64,000 nucleotides of DNA from Methylocystis sp. Sn-Cys (GCF_016745395.1 NZ_JAERVJ010000004.1:300369-364368); one strand, 5' to 3'; shown: positions 26,656 through 36,957, counted from the first letter of the stretch. The notes: generated from the letters alone by a model not told the origin. Translations and numbers: made by a program.

Positions 26656-28890
26656 ATGACAGCCAATATGCGAGAGACGAGCGAGCGGGCCTCCACGGCC
26701 ATCGAGGCCGCGACGATCGAAGTGATGGACCGGGCCGACGAGATTCTGGAACGCCCGGAAGAACTCGCCCTCTCGCCGCGACGCTTCATCAATCGCGAGC
26801 TTTCATGGTTGGAATTCAACCGCCGCGTTCTGGAAGAGGCCTCCAACAAGAGCCATCCGCTGCTCGAACAGGTGCGCTTCCTGTCCATCTCCGCAAATAA
26901 TCTCGACGAATTCTTCATGGTCCGCGTCGCGGGCCTGCGCAGCCAGATTCGCTCCGGCCTCACCGCCGTCTCGCAGGACGGGCTGAGCCCTTCCGAGCAG
27001 CTCGCCAAGATCAACGAGCGCGCGGTGCTGCTGACGAATGAGCAACTGCGGCGCTGGCGCGAGCTGCGTCGCGAGATCGAGGAAGTCGGCATCGTCATCG
27101 TCGAGCCCGCCGACGTTTCCAAAGCCGACCGTGAATGGCTGGAAGACTATTTCCTCAGCCGCATCTTCCCCGTGCTGACCCCGCTCGCCGTCGATCCGGC
27201 GCATCCTTTCCCCTTCATTCCCAATCTCGGCTTCACTCTGGCGCTGGAGCTAGTGCGGCCGGGCGACCGCAAGACATTGCAGGCGCTGGTGCGTCTGCCG
27301 CCGAAGATCGAGCGATTCGTGCGTCTGCCCAACCAGGGCGGCGCGCGTGCGCGTTTCATGCAGCTCGAAGCGCTGATCGGTATGAACGCGCAACGGCTTT
27401 TCCCCGGCTATCTGCCGCGCGGGCAGGGGCTCTTCCGCGTCATTCGCGACAGCGACCTCGAAGTCGAGGAAGAGGCGGAGGATCTGGTCCTCTTCTTCGA
27501 GACCGCGCTGAAGCGCCGGCGCAGAGGTTCGGTGATTCGTCTCGAAGTCGCCGCCGACATGCCCGAGTCGCTGCGCGCCCTCGTCGCCGACGAGCTGGAC
27601 GTGCAGGAGGGCGAGACCTTCGAGATCGACGGCATGCTGGCGCTGAACGATCTCTCCGAGCTTGTCGCGCTCGACAGGCCGGATTTGAAGTTCAAGCCCT
27701 ATAATCCGCGCTTTCCGGAGCGGGTGCGCGACAATGGCGGGGATTGCTTCCTCGCCATCAAGCAGAAGGACCTCGCGGTCCATCATCCCTATGAGTCCTT
27801 CGACGTCGTCATCCAATTTCTGCAGCAGGCGGCGCGCGACCCTAACGTCATCGCCATCAAGCAGACGCTCTACCGCACCTCGAACAACAGCCCGATCGTG
27901 CGCGCGCTCGCCGAGGCGGCGGAGGCCGGCAAATCCGTCACGGCGCTGGTGGAACTAAAGGCGCGCTTCGACGAGGAGGCCAATATCCGCTGGGCGCGCG
28001 ATCTGGAGCGCGCCGGCGCGCAAGTGGTCTTCGGCTTCATCGAGCTGAAGACGCATGGCAAGCTGTCGATGGTTGTGCGGCGCGAGGGCGCCGGGCTTGC
28101 CACTTACTGCCATATCGGCACGGGCAATTATCATCCGGTGACGGCGCGTATTTATACGGACATCTCGGTCTTCACCGCCGATCCGGTGATCGGCCGCGAC
28201 GTCTCGCGCATCTTCAATTACATCACCGGCTATGCGGAGCCCGCCGGGCTCGAGCGCATGGCGGTCTCGCCGATCTCGCTCAAGAAACGTCTGCTCGAAC
28301 ATATCGAGCAGGAGGTCGAGTTCGTGAAAGCCGGAAAGTCCGGCGCGATCTGGCTGAAATGCAACGCCCTCGTCGATCCCGAGATCATCGACGCGCTCTA
28401 TATGGCCTCCAAGGCTGGCGTCTCGATCGATTGCGTGGTGCGCGGCATTTGCTGCCTGCGGCCGGGCGTCCCGGGCCTGTCGGAGAATATCCGCGTGAAA
28501 TCGATCGTCGGGCGCTTTCTCGAACATGCGCGCGTCTACGCTTTCGGCGGGGGCCATCCGCTGCCGCACCCGCGCGCGCATGTCTATATCTCCTCGGCCG
28601 ATCTCATGCCGCGCAACCTCGACCGCCGCGTCGAGGTTCTCCTGCCCATCACCAATCCGACGGTGCATCAGCAATTGCTCGATCAGATCATGCTCGCCAA
28701 TCTCATGGACAATGAGCAGAGCTACCGCGTGCTCCCCGACGGCTCGTCGCAGCGCATCTGCCCGGGGGAGGGCGAGGAGCACTTCAATGCGCATCAATAT
28801 TTCATGACCCATCCGAGTCTCTCGGGCCGCGGCAAATCGCTCAAAGATTGGCGCCCGCGTTCGCTTCTGAAGCGCAAGCAAGATGTTTAA
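26656..28890 (+). CDS. ppk: Polyphosphate kinase 1
   Basis: A 744-residue PPK1 that reversibly builds inorganic polyphosphate from ATP. The N-terminal domain begins [20 protein letters not shown]. The catalytic phospholipase-D-like half has [45 protein letters not shown] and [18 protein letters not shown] with the phosphorylated histidine. It is an inner-membrane-associated enzyme. AGGAAAGCGGC precedes the ATG. The ppx gene overlaps its last eight bases, so synthesis and breakdown enzymes are co-translated. Confidence 0.96.
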   Translation: MTANMRETSERASTAIEAATIEVMDRADEILERPEELALSPRRFINRELSWLEFNRRVLEEASNKSHPLLEQVRFLSISANNLDEFFMVRVAGLRSQIRSGLTAVSQDGLSPSEQLAKINERAVLLTNEQLRRWRELRREIEEVGIVIVEPADVSKADREWLEDYFLSRIFPVLTPLAVDPAHPFPFIPNLGFTLALELVRPGDRKTLQALVRLPPKIERFVRLPNQGGARARFMQLEALIGMNAQRLFPGYLPRGQGLFRVIRDSDLEVEEEAEDLVLFFETALKRRRRGSVIRLEVAADMPESLRALVADELDVQEGETFEIDGMLALNDLSELVALDRPDLKFKPYNPRFPERVRDNGGDCFLAIKQKDLAVHHPYESFDVVIQFLQQAARDPNVIAIKQTLYRTSNNSPIVRALAEAAEAGKSVTALVELKARFDEEANIRWARDLERAGAQVVFGFIELKTHGKLSMVVRREGAGLATYCHIGTGNYHPVTARIYTDISVFTADPVIGRDVSRIFNYITGYAEPAGLERMAVSPISLKKRLLEHIEQEVEFVKAGKSGAIWLKCNALVDPEIIDALYMASKAGVSIDCVVRGICCLRPGVPGLSENIRVKSIVGRFLEHARVYAFGGGHPLPHPRAHVYISSADLMPRNLDRRVEVLLPITNPTVHQQLLDQIMLANLMDNEQSYRVLPDGSSQRICPGEGEEHFNAHQYFMTHPSLSGRGKSLKDWRPRSLLKRKQDV

Positions 28891-30415
28891 GGGCATTCTT
28901 CGGCCGCAGCGCATCGCGCAGCCGGCGCCAAGCTCCACGCGGCCTGTCGCCATCGTCGACATCGGTTCCAACTCGGTTCGTCTTGTGTCCTATCAGGGGC
29001 TCGCGCGCGCGCCGACGCCGATCTTCAACGAAAAGGCCATGTGTGGCCTCGGCAAGGGCGTTGTCACCACCGGACGGCTGCCGGAGGAGGGCGTCGAGAA
29101 AGCGCTGAAGGCGTTGCGCCGCTATCGCGCCCTCTGCGAGACGATGGGTGTGCTGGACATAGAGGTCATCGCCACGGCGGCGGCCCGCGACGCCGAGAAC
29201 GGCCCGGCCTTTATCGCTGCGGCGCGCGATGTGATCGGCCGCGAAATCTCGCTGCTGTCGGGCAAGCGCGAGGCCGAGCTGTCGGCGCTCGGCGTCGTGT
29301 CGTCGGTGCATGAGCCGGACGGCGTCGTCGGTGATCTCGGCGGCGGCTCGCTGGAGCTGATCGACGTGACGGGCGACCAACTGGGCAAGGGCGTCACTCT
29401 GCCGCTCGGCGGCCTCGCTCTGATGGACGCCTCCCGCCGCAATCCGCGCGACGCGACGCGGATCGCCCGCAAGGCGATCGCCGAGGCGAAGCCTCTGGAG
29501 CATCTCAAGGGCCGCGCCTTCTATGCGGTCGGCGGCACCTGGCGCTCGCTCGCCAAGCTCCATATGCGCCAGCGAAACTATCCGCTGGGCGTCATGCACA
29601 ACTACCGCATCCAAACCAGCGAGGCGTCGGATTTCGCCGCGCTGGTGGAGCATGTCGACAGCACGGCGATCGAGGACATCAACATCGTCTCCGCTGCGCG
29701 CCGGCCGCTTCTCGCCTATGGCGCGATCGTGCTCGACGAAATCATTCGCCGCGCCAAGCCGCGCGAGATCGTCATCTCGGCGGCGGGCGTGCGCGAGGGG
29801 ATGTTGTTCGAGCGGCTCTCCGAGGCCGAGCGCAAGATCGATCCGCTGATTTCGGCGTCGCGCGAGCTGGAGACGCTGTTTGCGCGCGCGCCGGGCTATG
29901 GCGACGAGCTGATCGTCTGGACCGACGCGCTGATGGCCTCGAGCGACATAGACGAAACGCCGGAGGAGAAGCGCCTGCGCCACGCCGCCTGCCTTCTCTC
30001 CGACATCGCCTGGCGCGCTCACCCGGAGTATCGCGCGCAGCGCGCCATGAACATCGTCACGCACGGCCCCTTCGTGTCGGTCGATCATCCGGGCCGCGCC
30101 TATCTCTCGCTTGCGATCGTGATGCGTCACGAGGGAACGGAAGCAGGGGAGGGCATCGGCGCCGTGCGCAGCCTGCTGACGACCCGCCTTTTCGTGCGCG
30201 CCCGCGTGCTCGGCGCGGCGATGCGGGCGGCCTATCTGCTGTCGGCTTCGATGCCGGGCGTCCTGCCGCGCACGAAGATTCTCATTCGCAAGGATGCGCT
30301 CGTTCTGACGCTTCCGCGCGACTTCGCCGATCTCGCAAGCGACCGCGTGCTCAGCCGGCTGAAAACGCTTGGCCGGCTCGCCGGAGTCGATGCCCAGATC
30401 GAGATCGAGGCCTAG
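28883..30415 (+). CDS. ppx: Exopolyphosphatase (Ppx/GppA family)
   Basis: A 510-residue member of the Ppx/GppA phosphatases (actin/Hsp70 fold). It shows [17 protein letters not shown], the [14 protein letters not shown] segment, the glycine loop [14 protein letters not shown] and [14 protein letters not shown]. The C-terminal 200 residues form the helical HD-like domain. The enzyme releases phosphate from polyphosphate and may also act on pppGpp. It overlaps ppk by eight bases, giving a compact polyphosphate operon. Confidence 0.94.
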   Translation: MFKGILRPQRIAQPAPSSTRPVAIVDIGSNSVRLVSYQGLARAPTPIFNEKAMCGLGKGVVTTGRLPEEGVEKALKALRRYRALCETMGVLDIEVIATAAARDAENGPAFIAAARDVIGREISLLSGKREAELSALGVVSSVHEPDGVVGDLGGGSLELIDVTGDQLGKGVTLPLGGLALMDASRRNPRDATRIARKAIAEAKPLEHLKGRAFYAVGGTWRSLAKLHMRQRNYPLGVMHNYRIQTSEASDFAALVEHVDSTAIEDINIVSAARRPLLAYGAIVLDEIIRRAKPREIVISAAGVREGMLFERLSEAERKIDPLISASRELETLFARAPGYGDELIVWTDALMASSDIDETPEEKRLRHAACLLSDIAWRAHPEYRAQRAMNIVTHGPFVSVDHPGRAYLSLAIVMRHEGTEAGEGIGAVRSLLTTRLFVRARVLGAAMRAAYLLSASMPGVLPRTKILIRKDALVLTLPRDFADLASDRVLSRLKTLGRLAGVDAQIEIEA

Positions 30416-30434
30416 CCCGCCAAACCTCGCAGGC

Positions 30435-30560
30435 GGCCTCGTCCTTCGAGACGCGAGCTTCGCTCGCTCCTTCAGGATGAGGCCTAAGTATACGGCGTAA
30501 ATTGCAGAAGCCCCTCATGCTGAGGAGGCTGCGCAGCAGCCGTCTCGAAGCGCGAGGGGC
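30435..30560. repeat. Palindromic repeat, family E
   Basis: Arms GCCTCGTCCTTCGAGACGCG and CCGTCTCGAAGCGCGAGGGG with inner arms TCCTTCAGGATGAGGC and CCCCTCATGCTGAGGA. Similar repeats occur widely in Hyphomicrobiales genomes. Only one copy is in this window, 19 bases past the ppx stop. Confidence 0.75.
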
Positions 30561-30588
30561 GTCAACGCCACCTTGTCATCGGTTCGCT

Positions 30589-30724
30589 GTCATTCCCGAC
30601 GCTCGCGCAGCGAGCGATCGGGAATCCAGAGCAGAACCGGCGCTTTTGCGGCTCTGGATTCCCGGTCGGGCTTTCAGCCCGCCGGGAATGACATTCCCCA
30701 ATGCGAGCTGTTCAAGCGGAAATC
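30589..30724. repeat. Palindromic repeat, family B, copy 3, with conserved flank
   Basis: The core is GTCATTCCCGACGCTCGCGC to CCGGGAATGAC, followed by the flank CAATGCGAGCTGTTCAAGCG. In this copy the flank points toward a region with no minus-strand gene, unlike the copies at aat, potG, torF and tyrS. Confidence 0.88.
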
Positions 30725-30847
30725 GCGTCAGCATCGCCAAGCGTTGTTCCGCGCATCGCTCGCGGCGGAACCAAGGCTCGCCCCAGCCGTTCCGGAAGCT
30801 GCGTACGCCCGTGCGAGGCTGCGCCGCTGGAATGGGGAGAGCGCCGC

Positions 30848-32023
30848 ATGAGAGCCCTCGTTTGGCACGGCAAGGAAGACATTCGCTGCGACAGCGTTTC
30901 CGACCCCGAGATCGAGGACCCGCGCGACGCGATCGTGAAGGTCACGAGTTGCGCCATATGCGGCTCCGACCTCCATCTCTTCCATAATTTCATCCCGGCG
31001 ATGCTCCCAGGCGACATCATGGGGCACGAGATGATGGGCGAGGTGGTCGAGGTCGGCTCGGGCATGAACGGCAGCCTCAAGAAAGGCGATCGCATCGTCG
31101 TGCCTTTCACCATCATTTGCGGCGAATGCGAGCAGTGTAAGCGGGGCAACTATTCGGTCTGCGAGACGACGAACCGCAACAAGCCGCTCGCCGACAAGTT
31201 TTACGGCCACGCCACGGCGGGCCTCTTCGGCTACACCCATCTGACGGGCGGCTATCCGGGCGGGCAGGCGGAATATGTCCGCGTGCCTTTCGCCGATAAA
31301 ACGCACATAAAAGTGCCGGAAGGGCTCAGCGACGAGCAGGTTTTATTCCTCGGCGACATTCTCCCCACCGGCTGGCAGGCCGCCGTTCAATGCGACATCG
31401 AGCCGAGCGACACGGTTGCGATCTGGGGATGTGGTCCGGTTGGGCAGATGGCGATCCGCAGCGCGATACTACTGGGCGCGAAGCAGGTCGTCGCCATCGA
31501 CTATCTGCCGGAACGTCTGGAAATGGCGGAGGCCGGCGGCGCGGTCACGATCAACTTCGAAGACGAGAGCGTCATCGAGCGCCTGCAGGAGCTTACCGAC
31601 GGTAGGGGCCCGGAGAAATGCATCGACGCCGTCGGTCTCGAAAGCCATGTCGGCTGGTCGCAGCCCGACACGCTGGTCGATCGCGCCAAGCAAATGGTTG
31701 GGCTCGAAAACGACCGCCCGCATGTGCTCCGGGAGATGATCTATGTCTGCCGCCCGGCTGGTGTGATCTCCATCCCCGGCGTCTATAGCGGGCTGATCGA
31801 TAAGATTCCGATGGGCCTCGCGATGAATAAGGGCCTCACCATCCGCACTGGCCAGACCCATGTGAACCGCTGGACCGACGATCTCTTGCGCCGCATCGAG
31901 GAAGGCCAGATCGATCCGTCCTTCGTCGTCACCCACACCGCCTCGCTCGATGAGGGGCCCGATATGTATAAGCTGTTCCGCAACAAGCAGGACAGTTGCA
32001 TCAAAGTCGTTTTGACGCCTTGA
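30848..32023 (+). CDS. Zinc-dependent alcohol dehydrogenase (formaldehyde dehydrogenase-like group)
   Basis: A 391-residue medium-chain dehydrogenase. The catalytic zinc region has [10 protein letters not shown] and [12 protein letters not shown]. The structural zinc site is [15 protein letters not shown], and the Rossmann glycine motif is [10 protein letters not shown]. The length and the [14 protein letters not shown] segment match the glutathione-independent formaldehyde dehydrogenase-like branch, common in Hyphomicrobiales; the actual substrate is unknown. GGAG eight bases before the ATG sets the start. A small membrane protein gene follows after 14 bases. Confidence 0.88.
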   Translation: MRALVWHGKEDIRCDSVSDPEIEDPRDAIVKVTSCAICGSDLHLFHNFIPAMLPGDIMGHEMMGEVVEVGSGMNGSLKKGDRIVVPFTIICGECEQCKRGNYSVCETTNRNKPLADKFYGHATAGLFGYTHLTGGYPGGQAEYVRVPFADKTHIKVPEGLSDEQVLFLGDILPTGWQAAVQCDIEPSDTVAIWGCGPVGQMAIRSAILLGAKQVVAIDYLPERLEMAEAGGAVTINFEDESVIERLQELTDGRGPEKCIDAVGLESHVGWSQPDTLVDRAKQMVGLENDRPHVLREMIYVCRPAGVISIPGVYSGLIDKIPMGLAMNKGLTIRTGQTHVNRWTDDLLRRIEEGQIDPSFVVTHTASLDEGPDMYKLFRNKQDSCIKVVLTP

Positions 32024-32037
32024 GAGGGGAGGCGGTT

Positions 32038-32628
32038 ATGACCTTCGTCGCAAATCTCTCGAACATCGTGCGGTCCAAGGGCGATCCAAGGGTTCTCAGC
32101 ACCGGCCCGAGTTCACTCTCGGGGTCGGACCGTCTCGCGCGCGCGCTCGGCTGGTTCAGCATCGGCCTTGGAGTCGGCGAGCTGTTGGCGCCCCGGATGT
32201 TGACGCGGATGATGGGCGTGCGGGGCAAGGAGACGCTGTTGCGCGCCTATGGCGCACGCGAGATCGGCGCGGGGATGATGTCCTTGTCCCCTGACAAGGG
32301 CGCCGGCCTGCAAAGCCGGGTCGCGGGAGACGTGCTCGACATTGTGACCTTGATGGCGCTCAAGCCGCGCAGTTCGAAGCAAGGCAATCTGGGTCTCGCC
32401 ATGTCCGCAGTCCTGGGCGTCACCCTATTGGATATCGTCGGGGCGATGTGGGTGAAGAGCGACGAGAGCCGAAGCTATGGCGCACAGCGCTCCTACCGCG
32501 ATCGCAGCGGCTATCCGCAAGGCGTCGCGAAATCCCGCGGCGCCGCGCGCGATTTCCTGAAGCCGCCGGAGGCGCGCGCCGCGCCGATGGCCAACGCGGC
32601 GCCTCGTGCGGGCGCTCGGCCGTGGTGA
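32038..32628 (+). CDS. Small membrane protein of unknown function
   Basis: A 196-residue protein that I cannot assign. It has two or three hydrophobic segments (LARALGWFSIGLGVGELLAP, DVLDIVTLMALKP, LGLAMSAVLGVTLLDIVGAM) between polar termini. The C-terminal 50 residues are Arg/Ala/Pro-rich. GGAGG five bases before the ATG at 32038 supports the start. The pattern of an integral-membrane gene directly after a zinc alcohol dehydrogenase suggests co-transcription and a related, unknown role. Confidence 0.65.
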   Translation: MTFVANLSNIVRSKGDPRVLSTGPSSLSGSDRLARALGWFSIGLGVGELLAPRMLTRMMGVRGKETLLRAYGAREIGAGMMSLSPDKGAGLQSRVAGDVLDIVTLMALKPRSSKQGNLGLAMSAVLGVTLLDIVGAMWVKSDESRSYGAQRSYRDRSGYPQGVAKSRGAARDFLKPPEARAAPMANAAPRAGARPW

Positions 32629-32634
32629 GGGCGT

Positions 32635-33588
32635 CTAACCCGCCGGCGTGAAGGCGTCCGACCGGATCGCTTTCATGCTCGCGCCCGCCATGAAGAGATC
32701 GCGCTTGAGCCGCTTCACGAGGTTCTCGCCGCCGCACAGGAAAAAGGCAGTATCCGCCGCGCGCGAGGATTCGGCCGCGAGCGCCAGCGCCGCCACATCG
32801 CCGCCCGTGTCCAAGGTCGCGGGGATGTAAGCGAAATCACGGGCGCGCGCGAACGCCTGGAGTTCGTCCGTCAAATAGAGCCCCTTGCTATCCCGGGCGC
32901 CATGGTAAAGCCGGATCGGCCCGCGATGGCCTTGCCGCAGCGCGTCGCGCAGCACGCCATAAAGCGGCGCGAGGCCCGTCCCCGCGCCGATGAGCGTCAA
33001 CGGCTGATCCGCGGCGACGCCCTCGTAAAAGCACGTCCCGCGCGGGCCGGCGATGTGGAGCCTATCGCCCGCGCGAAGGTCGGCGGAGAGACGCCGGCTC
33101 ATGCGGCCGTTCGGATGCAGGCGGACATGCATTTCGAGGAACGGGTCTTCCTCCGGGCAGCTCGCGAGCGAATAATGGCGGCTGAGGCCGGGCTCGGCGA
33201 TCAGCTCCAGAAATTGCCCGGGCCGGTAGGCGAAATTCGCCGTCTCGATGCGCAGTCGAACGACGTCTTCCGAGAGCGGCTCGATCGCGCGGATCGTCGC
33301 CTCCTGCGGCGCGCCGGCGTCGTCTGGCGGGACGATCTTCAAAGGAGTGGTCGGGCGGCAGATGCAGGGCAGGAAGAAGCCCAGCGCCTTTTGCGCCTCT
33401 GTCAGGCCCCGTTGCGATTCTTCCGGCGGCGCGCCCTCGATCGCGCGCAGCATGCAGCATTGGCACTGGCCGGCGCGGCAGGAATGCGGCGTCTCGACGC
33501 CGGCCCGCAGCAGCGCCTCGAGGACAGTCTCGCCCGGCGACAAAGCCACCGGGCGATCCTGGAATGAAAGAGACGGGGCGCCCGTCAC
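32635..33588 (-). CDS. 2Fe-2S ferredoxin-fused FAD/NAD(P)H reductase
   Basis: A 317-residue two-part electron-transfer protein. Residues 1-90 are a plant-type ferredoxin with C37, C42, C45 and C75 (CRAGQCQCC and LPCICRP). Residues 95-317 are a ferredoxin-NADP reductase module with the FAD motif RHYSLAS and the nucleotide motif IGAGTGLAPLYG. This layout is that of oxygenase reductases such as MmoC or phenol hydroxylase reductase. Here it is translationally coupled (GTGA) to a truncated globin gene, so it probably rereduces the globin haem. No oxygenase component is nearby. Confidence 0.85.
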   Translation of the reverse strand: MTGAPSLSFQDRPVALSPGETVLEALLRAGVETPHSCRAGQCQCCMLRAIEGAPPEESQRGLTEAQKALGFFLPCICRPTTPLKIVPPDDAGAPQEATIRAIEPLSEDVVRLRIETANFAYRPGQFLELIAEPGLSRHYSLASCPEEDPFLEMHVRLHPNGRMSRRLSADLRAGDRLHIAGPRGTCFYEGVAADQPLTLIGAGTGLAPLYGVLRDALRQGHRGPIRLYHGARDSKGLYLTDELQAFARARDFAYIPATLDTGGDVAALALAAESSRAADTAFFLCGGENLVKRLKRDLFMAGASMKAIRSDAFTPAG

Positions 33589-33950
33589 CGGCAGAGCACG
33601 TCGTCGCGTACGGAATTGGCGATGGCGGCGACCTCCCTAACTTCCTTTTCGGGGACGCCGAGCGTTCGCAGCGTGCTGTCCAAATTCTCGATCACGGCGT
33701 CGACATGGGAATCGTTGAGGCCCTTGGCGACGAGGCGCTTGTGAGCGTTGCGCATGTCGAGGCCCGTGTAGCTATTGGGGCCGCCGAAGGCCATTGTCAG
33801 AAAGGACTTCTGCTTGGCGATCTGATTTTCCATATCCACGCCGTCGAAAAAGCGCGCGATGCGCCCATCGGCGAGAACCTTGCGATAGAAGAGTTCGACA
33901 GCGGCGTTGACGGCTGCTTCGCCGCCGAGACGTTCGTAGAGGCTGGACAT
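33585..33950 (-). CDS. Group I truncated haemoglobin
   Basis: A 121-residue truncated globin. The N-terminal SSLYERLGGEAAVNAAVELF, the ARFFDG turn, the distal FLTMAFGGPNSYTG and the proximal histidine H70 in RNAHKRLV are typical of group I. These haem proteins bind oxygen and nitric oxide and many oxidise NO to nitrate. GGAGG precedes the ATG at 33950. It is divergent from an NsrR-like regulator with an operator-like palindrome in between and is coupled to a reductase downstream. Confidence 0.92.
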   Translation of the reverse strand: MSSLYERLGGEAAVNAAVELFYRKVLADGRIARFFDGVDMENQIAKQKSFLTMAFGGPNSYTGLDMRNAHKRLVAKGLNDSHVDAVIENLDSTLRTLGVPEKEVREVAAIANSVRDDVLCR

Positions 33951-33965
33951 CGGGTTTCCCTCCCT

Positions 33966-33990
33966 AAAGAAGTATTTTTGATGCTTCTTT
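33966..33990. promoter_or_regulatory. Palindromic operator, probable NsrR site
   Basis: AAGAAGTAT (33967-33975) and ATGCTTCTT (33981-33989) are inverted repeats with one mismatch around a five-base AT spacer, and the outer base also pairs. The arrangement resembles NsrR operators, whose half-site is like AAGATGCAT. It lies 16 bases before the globin start and 40 before the regulator, suited to control both. Confidence 0.65.
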
Positions 33991-34029
33991 TTGTAGGCGG
34001 GATTCTCGAACCTTGCAATGGGACCACAG

Positions 34030-34482
34030 ATGCGGCTGACAACGCACAGCGACCTTTCCTTCAAGACACTGATTTTCTTGGCAGTTGCGGGAGAGGATGG
34101 CGCCACGATCGCGCAAATTGCGTCCGCTTTCGGCGCCTCCGAGCACCATCTTCGTAAGGTGGCGCTGGAGCTCGTTCGCTTAAATCTGGTGACGGCGACT
34201 CGCGGCCGAAGCGGCGGGCTGCGCCTCGCCGCTTCGCCGGCTGAACTCACGATCGGGGGGCTGTTGCGCCAGTTCGAGAGCGATTTCGCCGATGCGCACT
34301 GTCTGGGCGCGGCGCAGAATGGCTGCGTCATTTTCGGTCTCTGCGGCCTGCAGCGCGTCTTCAACGAATCTCTGGGCGCGCTCTTTTCCGTGCTCGACCG
34401 CTATACTCTGGAGGATGTCGTGAAATCCTCCCCGGGCGTCGCGGCCAAGCTCGGAATCGAGGCCGCGCCGCCGCCAGTGTGA
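34030..34482 (+). CDS. nsrR: Rrf2-family nitric-oxide-sensing repressor, NsrR-like
   Basis: A 150-residue Rrf2 regulator beginning MRLTTHSDLSFKTLIFLA, the usual NsrR start. The winged helix has the recognition segment SEHHLRKVALELVR and wing TRGRSGGLRLA. Three cysteines, C91, C99 and C105 (spacing seven and five), can hold the NO-sensitive iron-sulfur cluster. The C-terminal LFSVLDRYTLEDVV is also NsrR-like. It is divergent from the globin-reductase pair, which it probably represses until NO appears. An ATG four codons upstream (34018) is an alternative start. Confidence 0.87.
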   Translation: MRLTTHSDLSFKTLIFLAVAGEDGATIAQIASAFGASEHHLRKVALELVRLNLVTATRGRSGGLRLAASPAELTIGGLLRQFESDFADAHCLGAAQNGCVIFGLCGLQRVFNESLGALFSVLDRYTLEDVVKSSPGVAAKLGIEAAPPPV

Positions 34483-34492
34483 GTGTGGCGGA

Positions 34493-34870
34493 TCAGCGCT
34501 CAGGCGAGAGCGCGACCCGATCGACGCGGATGACGTTCATCGCCTCGGCGCCGTAGAGGCAGGTGAAGCGCGAGGATTTGCCGTCGGCGTCGTCCACATA
34601 GGCCGCGCGGCCCGGCTCCACGGTGAGCTGCACGCGGGTCGGCGCGCCGCCCTTGGTCTCCATCTCTCGGTCCGCAATCATCATGGTCAGACGGCAGGCG
34701 CCATTGGCCGGCTGGAAATAGCTCACGACATGGGCGCCGCCGGCGTCCAGACTGGCCGCCATCAGCGGCTTCATCTTGGTCTCCGACCAGGCGTCCGCCG
34801 CCGACACGGGCGTCGCAGCCGCCAGGGCCAGAACGCCGCCGAGCGTCAGTGCGATATTCCGTGTTTTCAT
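34493..34870 (-). CDS. Small secreted protein of unknown function (paralogue 1)
   Basis: A 125-residue protein with a signal peptide (residues 1-25, ending PVSAA). The mature part shares a pattern with the gene ending at 35218: LDAGGAHVVSYF, a cysteine in ACRLTM, and FTCLYGAEAMNVIRV. The two conserved cysteines could form a disulfide. No family is recognised. Its stop faces that of nsrR with ten bases between. The AT-rich region upstream probably holds its promoter. Confidence 0.68.
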   Translation of the reverse strand: MKTRNIALTLGGVLALAAATPVSAADAWSETKMKPLMAASLDAGGAHVVSYFQPANGACRLTMMIADREMETKGGAPTRVQLTVEPGRAAYVDDADGKSSRFTCLYGAEAMNVIRVDRVALSPER

Positions 34871-35217
34871 GATCTATTCCTTTCTTCTATGAACCAGAGC
34901 AGCGAAGGGCTAGGCTCGACCTCTCCAAAACGCGGACGACAATGTGTCAAACCCGCTGTCTCCTTCGCTGAGGCAAAGGTATCACTGCGCCGCAGCATTT
35001 CAATACCGCATTGCAATAAAAATCGCATATTGCTTTGTTCTATAATGTGATCGCAAAGTGGCGACAATGGCGCAGCTTCCGGGTCGGGTGCCTCCCATGC
35101 GGGCAAATCAGGATTATGCTCAAGAAATGCAAAAGCCCCATAGAGACAAGCGTGTGTGGGTCTTTATGATAGAGAAAATCTATTGATCTGCTTAGAATTT
35201 GCCCTACCGAAACCGCC
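34871..35217. other. AT-rich gene-free interval
   Basis: About 350 bases between two paralogous secreted-protein genes. It is visibly richer in A and T than the surroundings (for example CAATAAAAATCGCATATTGC near 35010). A TATAAT is at 35040-35045, but no properly spaced -35 box was found. Short open frames here have no coding signature. Confidence 0.5.
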
Positions 35218-35595
35218 TCATTCGACGCTCCCGGCCCCTGAAAGGCCGTCGTTATTCCAGACGCGCATCCGCTGCGCCCCATTGTCGCAGGAAAAGGAGA
35301 GGCTGGATTCGGGGGCGGATTGGAGACGCGCAACGCCACCGCCGCTCACGATCATCTCGACATGGGAGACGCTTGCCTGCTGCGAGTCGCCCGCGCCGAG
35401 GATGGTCAGAACCAACGCGCATTGGTTCCCGCGATCGACAAAATAGCCGGCGACATGCTGGCCGCCGAGGTCGAGGCTAAGGGCCTCCCGAGGAGATAAG
35501 GTCAGAGCCGCAAGCGCTTCCGCCCGGGTGAGCGTGGCGGACGCGGCCAGCCCGGCGCCGGCGAGCGCCATAATGCGAAGGTTTCCCTGCTTCAC
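35218..35595 (-). CDS. Small secreted protein of unknown function (paralogue 2)
   Basis: A 125-residue protein, the same length as the paralogue at 34493. The GTG at 35595 is chosen because GGAGG lies nine bases before it and gives a compact signal peptide (KQGNLRIMALAGAGLAASAT). Shared features are LDLGGQHVAGYF, the cysteine in QCALVLT and FSCDNGAQRMRVW. The first gene of the pair has a similar signal peptide and length, so they arose by duplication. Function unknown, periplasmic by inference. Confidence 0.65.
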   Translation of the reverse strand: MKQGNLRIMALAGAGLAASATLTRAEALAALTLSPREALSLDLGGQHVAGYFVDRGNQCALVLTILGAGDSQQASVSHVEMIVSGGGVARLQSAPESSLSFSCDNGAQRMRVWNNDGLSGAGSVE

Positions 35596-35742
35596 GGCGC
35601 TTCCCTCCAGTGCTGGCGACAGAGCGCACGGCCCAGACGCGACCAAGCACGGCGCGCGCCGAAAGCGCACGGCCGACTTCGGTCAGACGCCGAGAGGCTT
35701 GCCCCGGCGCGCAATGGCTAGTTAGGGCGAGAGGCTGGGATG

Positions 35743-36957
35743 TCAGCCCGAGGCGGAAGCTTCTTCGCGCGTCTCAGCCGAGGCTTCCGCCTGCGCGGGG
35801 GCTTCGCCGGCGTCCTGCCAATCGAAGGTGACGACCCTGCCGTTCTCGATGGCGAGCGCGAGTCGGCCGCTTTTCAGCTCCAGCGCCTTCTCGCCGAAAA
35901 TGGCCCGCCGCCAGCCCTTCAGCGCCTGCACGTCGGCGCGGTCGTCAGCGGCGATCGCCTCGAGGTCTTCGACCGTGGCGATCATTTTAGCGGCGACGCC
36001 GGTCTGCTCCGTCACCTGGCGCAGCAGAACCTTGAGCAGCTCAACGGTCGCGCCGTTCGAGCCGCGCCGCTCGCGCTCGATGCGCGGAACGCTCGCAGGA
36101 TCGCGGGCGAGGCCGCGTTCGACGGCGGCGACGATGTCGGCGCCGGCGCGCGAACGCTCCATCCCCTTGGGGAAGGAGCGCAGATTGGCGAGCGCCTCGG
36201 GGCTGCGCGGGGCCGATTGCGCGATCTCGATGAGCATGTCGTCCTTGAGGACGCGCGAGCGCGGCACGTCGCGGCTCTGCGCCTCGGACTCGCGCCAGGC
36301 GGCGAGCTCCATCAGCACCGCGAGATCGCGCGGCTTGCGGGCGCGGTGACGCAGACGCTCCCAGGCGTTCTCGGGATGCTGCTCATAGGTCGCGGGGGAG
36401 GTGAGCGTTTGCATCTCGTCGGCGAGCCAGTCGAGCCGGTTCGAGCGTTCGAGCCGGGCCCGCAGCGAGAGGTAGATGTCGCGCAGATGGGTGACGTCGG
36501 CGATCGCATATTCGATCTGCGCGGCCGAGAGCGGCCGGCGCGACCAATCGGTGAAGCGCGAGGATTTGTCGAGATTGGCCCGGGTGATCGCCTTGACGAG
36601 CTCGAGGTAGGAGGCCTGCTCGCCGAAGCCGCAGACCATGGCGGCGACCTGGGTGTCGAAGAGCGGCGCCGGAATGAGGCGCGCGAGCCGCCAGATAATC
36701 TCGAGGTCCTGCCGCGCGGCATGGAACACTTTGACGACCTCGGGGTTCGCCATCAACTCGAAGAAGGGCGAGAGGTCGACGCTGTCGGCAAGCGCGTCGA
36801 TGGCGACGGCCTCCTCGGGCGAAGCGATTTGGATGACGCAGACTTTCGGCCAGAAGGTCGTCTCGCGCAGAAACTCTGTGTCGACAGTCACGAAGGGGTG
36901 ACGCGAAAAGCGGTCGCAGACGGCTGCGAGTTCGTCGGTAGTGGTTAGAAGGCTCAT
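35743..36957 (-). CDS. rnd: Ribonuclease D
   Basis: A 404-residue 3'-5' exoribonuclease. The DEDD catalytic domain begins [20 protein letters not shown] with the first acidic pair; [14 protein letters not shown] carries the second aspartate, and [18 protein letters not shown] the Exo III tyrosine and aspartate. HRDC-type helical domains follow (about 205-380). The last 30 residues are Ala/Glu-rich. RNase D trims tRNA and other small RNA 3' ends in the cytoplasm. Confidence 0.93.
   Translation of the reverse strand: MSLLTTTDELAAVCDRFSRHPFVTVDTEFLRETTFWPKVCVIQIASPEEAVAIDALADSVDLSPFFELMANPEVVKVFHAARQDLEIIWRLARLIPAPLFDTQVAAMVCGFGEQASYLELVKAITRANLDKSSRFTDWSRRPLSAAQIEYAIADVTHLRDIYLSLRARLERSNRLDWLADEMQTLTSPATYEQHPENAWERLRHRARKPRDLAVLMELAAWRESEAQSRDVPRSRVLKDDMLIEIAQSAPRSPEALANLRSFPKGMERSRAGADIVAAVERGLARDPASVPRIERERRGSNGATVELLKVLLRQVTEQTGVAAKMIATVEDLEAIAADDRADVQALKGWRRAIFGEKALELKSGRLALAIENGRVVTFDWQDAGEAPAQAEASAETREEASASG

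Larger units (their letters stand above)
30416..30847. other. Gene-free interval filled with repeats, before the alcohol dehydrogenase
   Basis: About 430 bases holding a family E repeat and family B copy 3. Open frames crossing it are repeat-derived. The last 120 bases (30725-30847) must contain the dehydrogenase promoter; no convincing -35/-10 pair was picked out. Confidence 0.6.
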
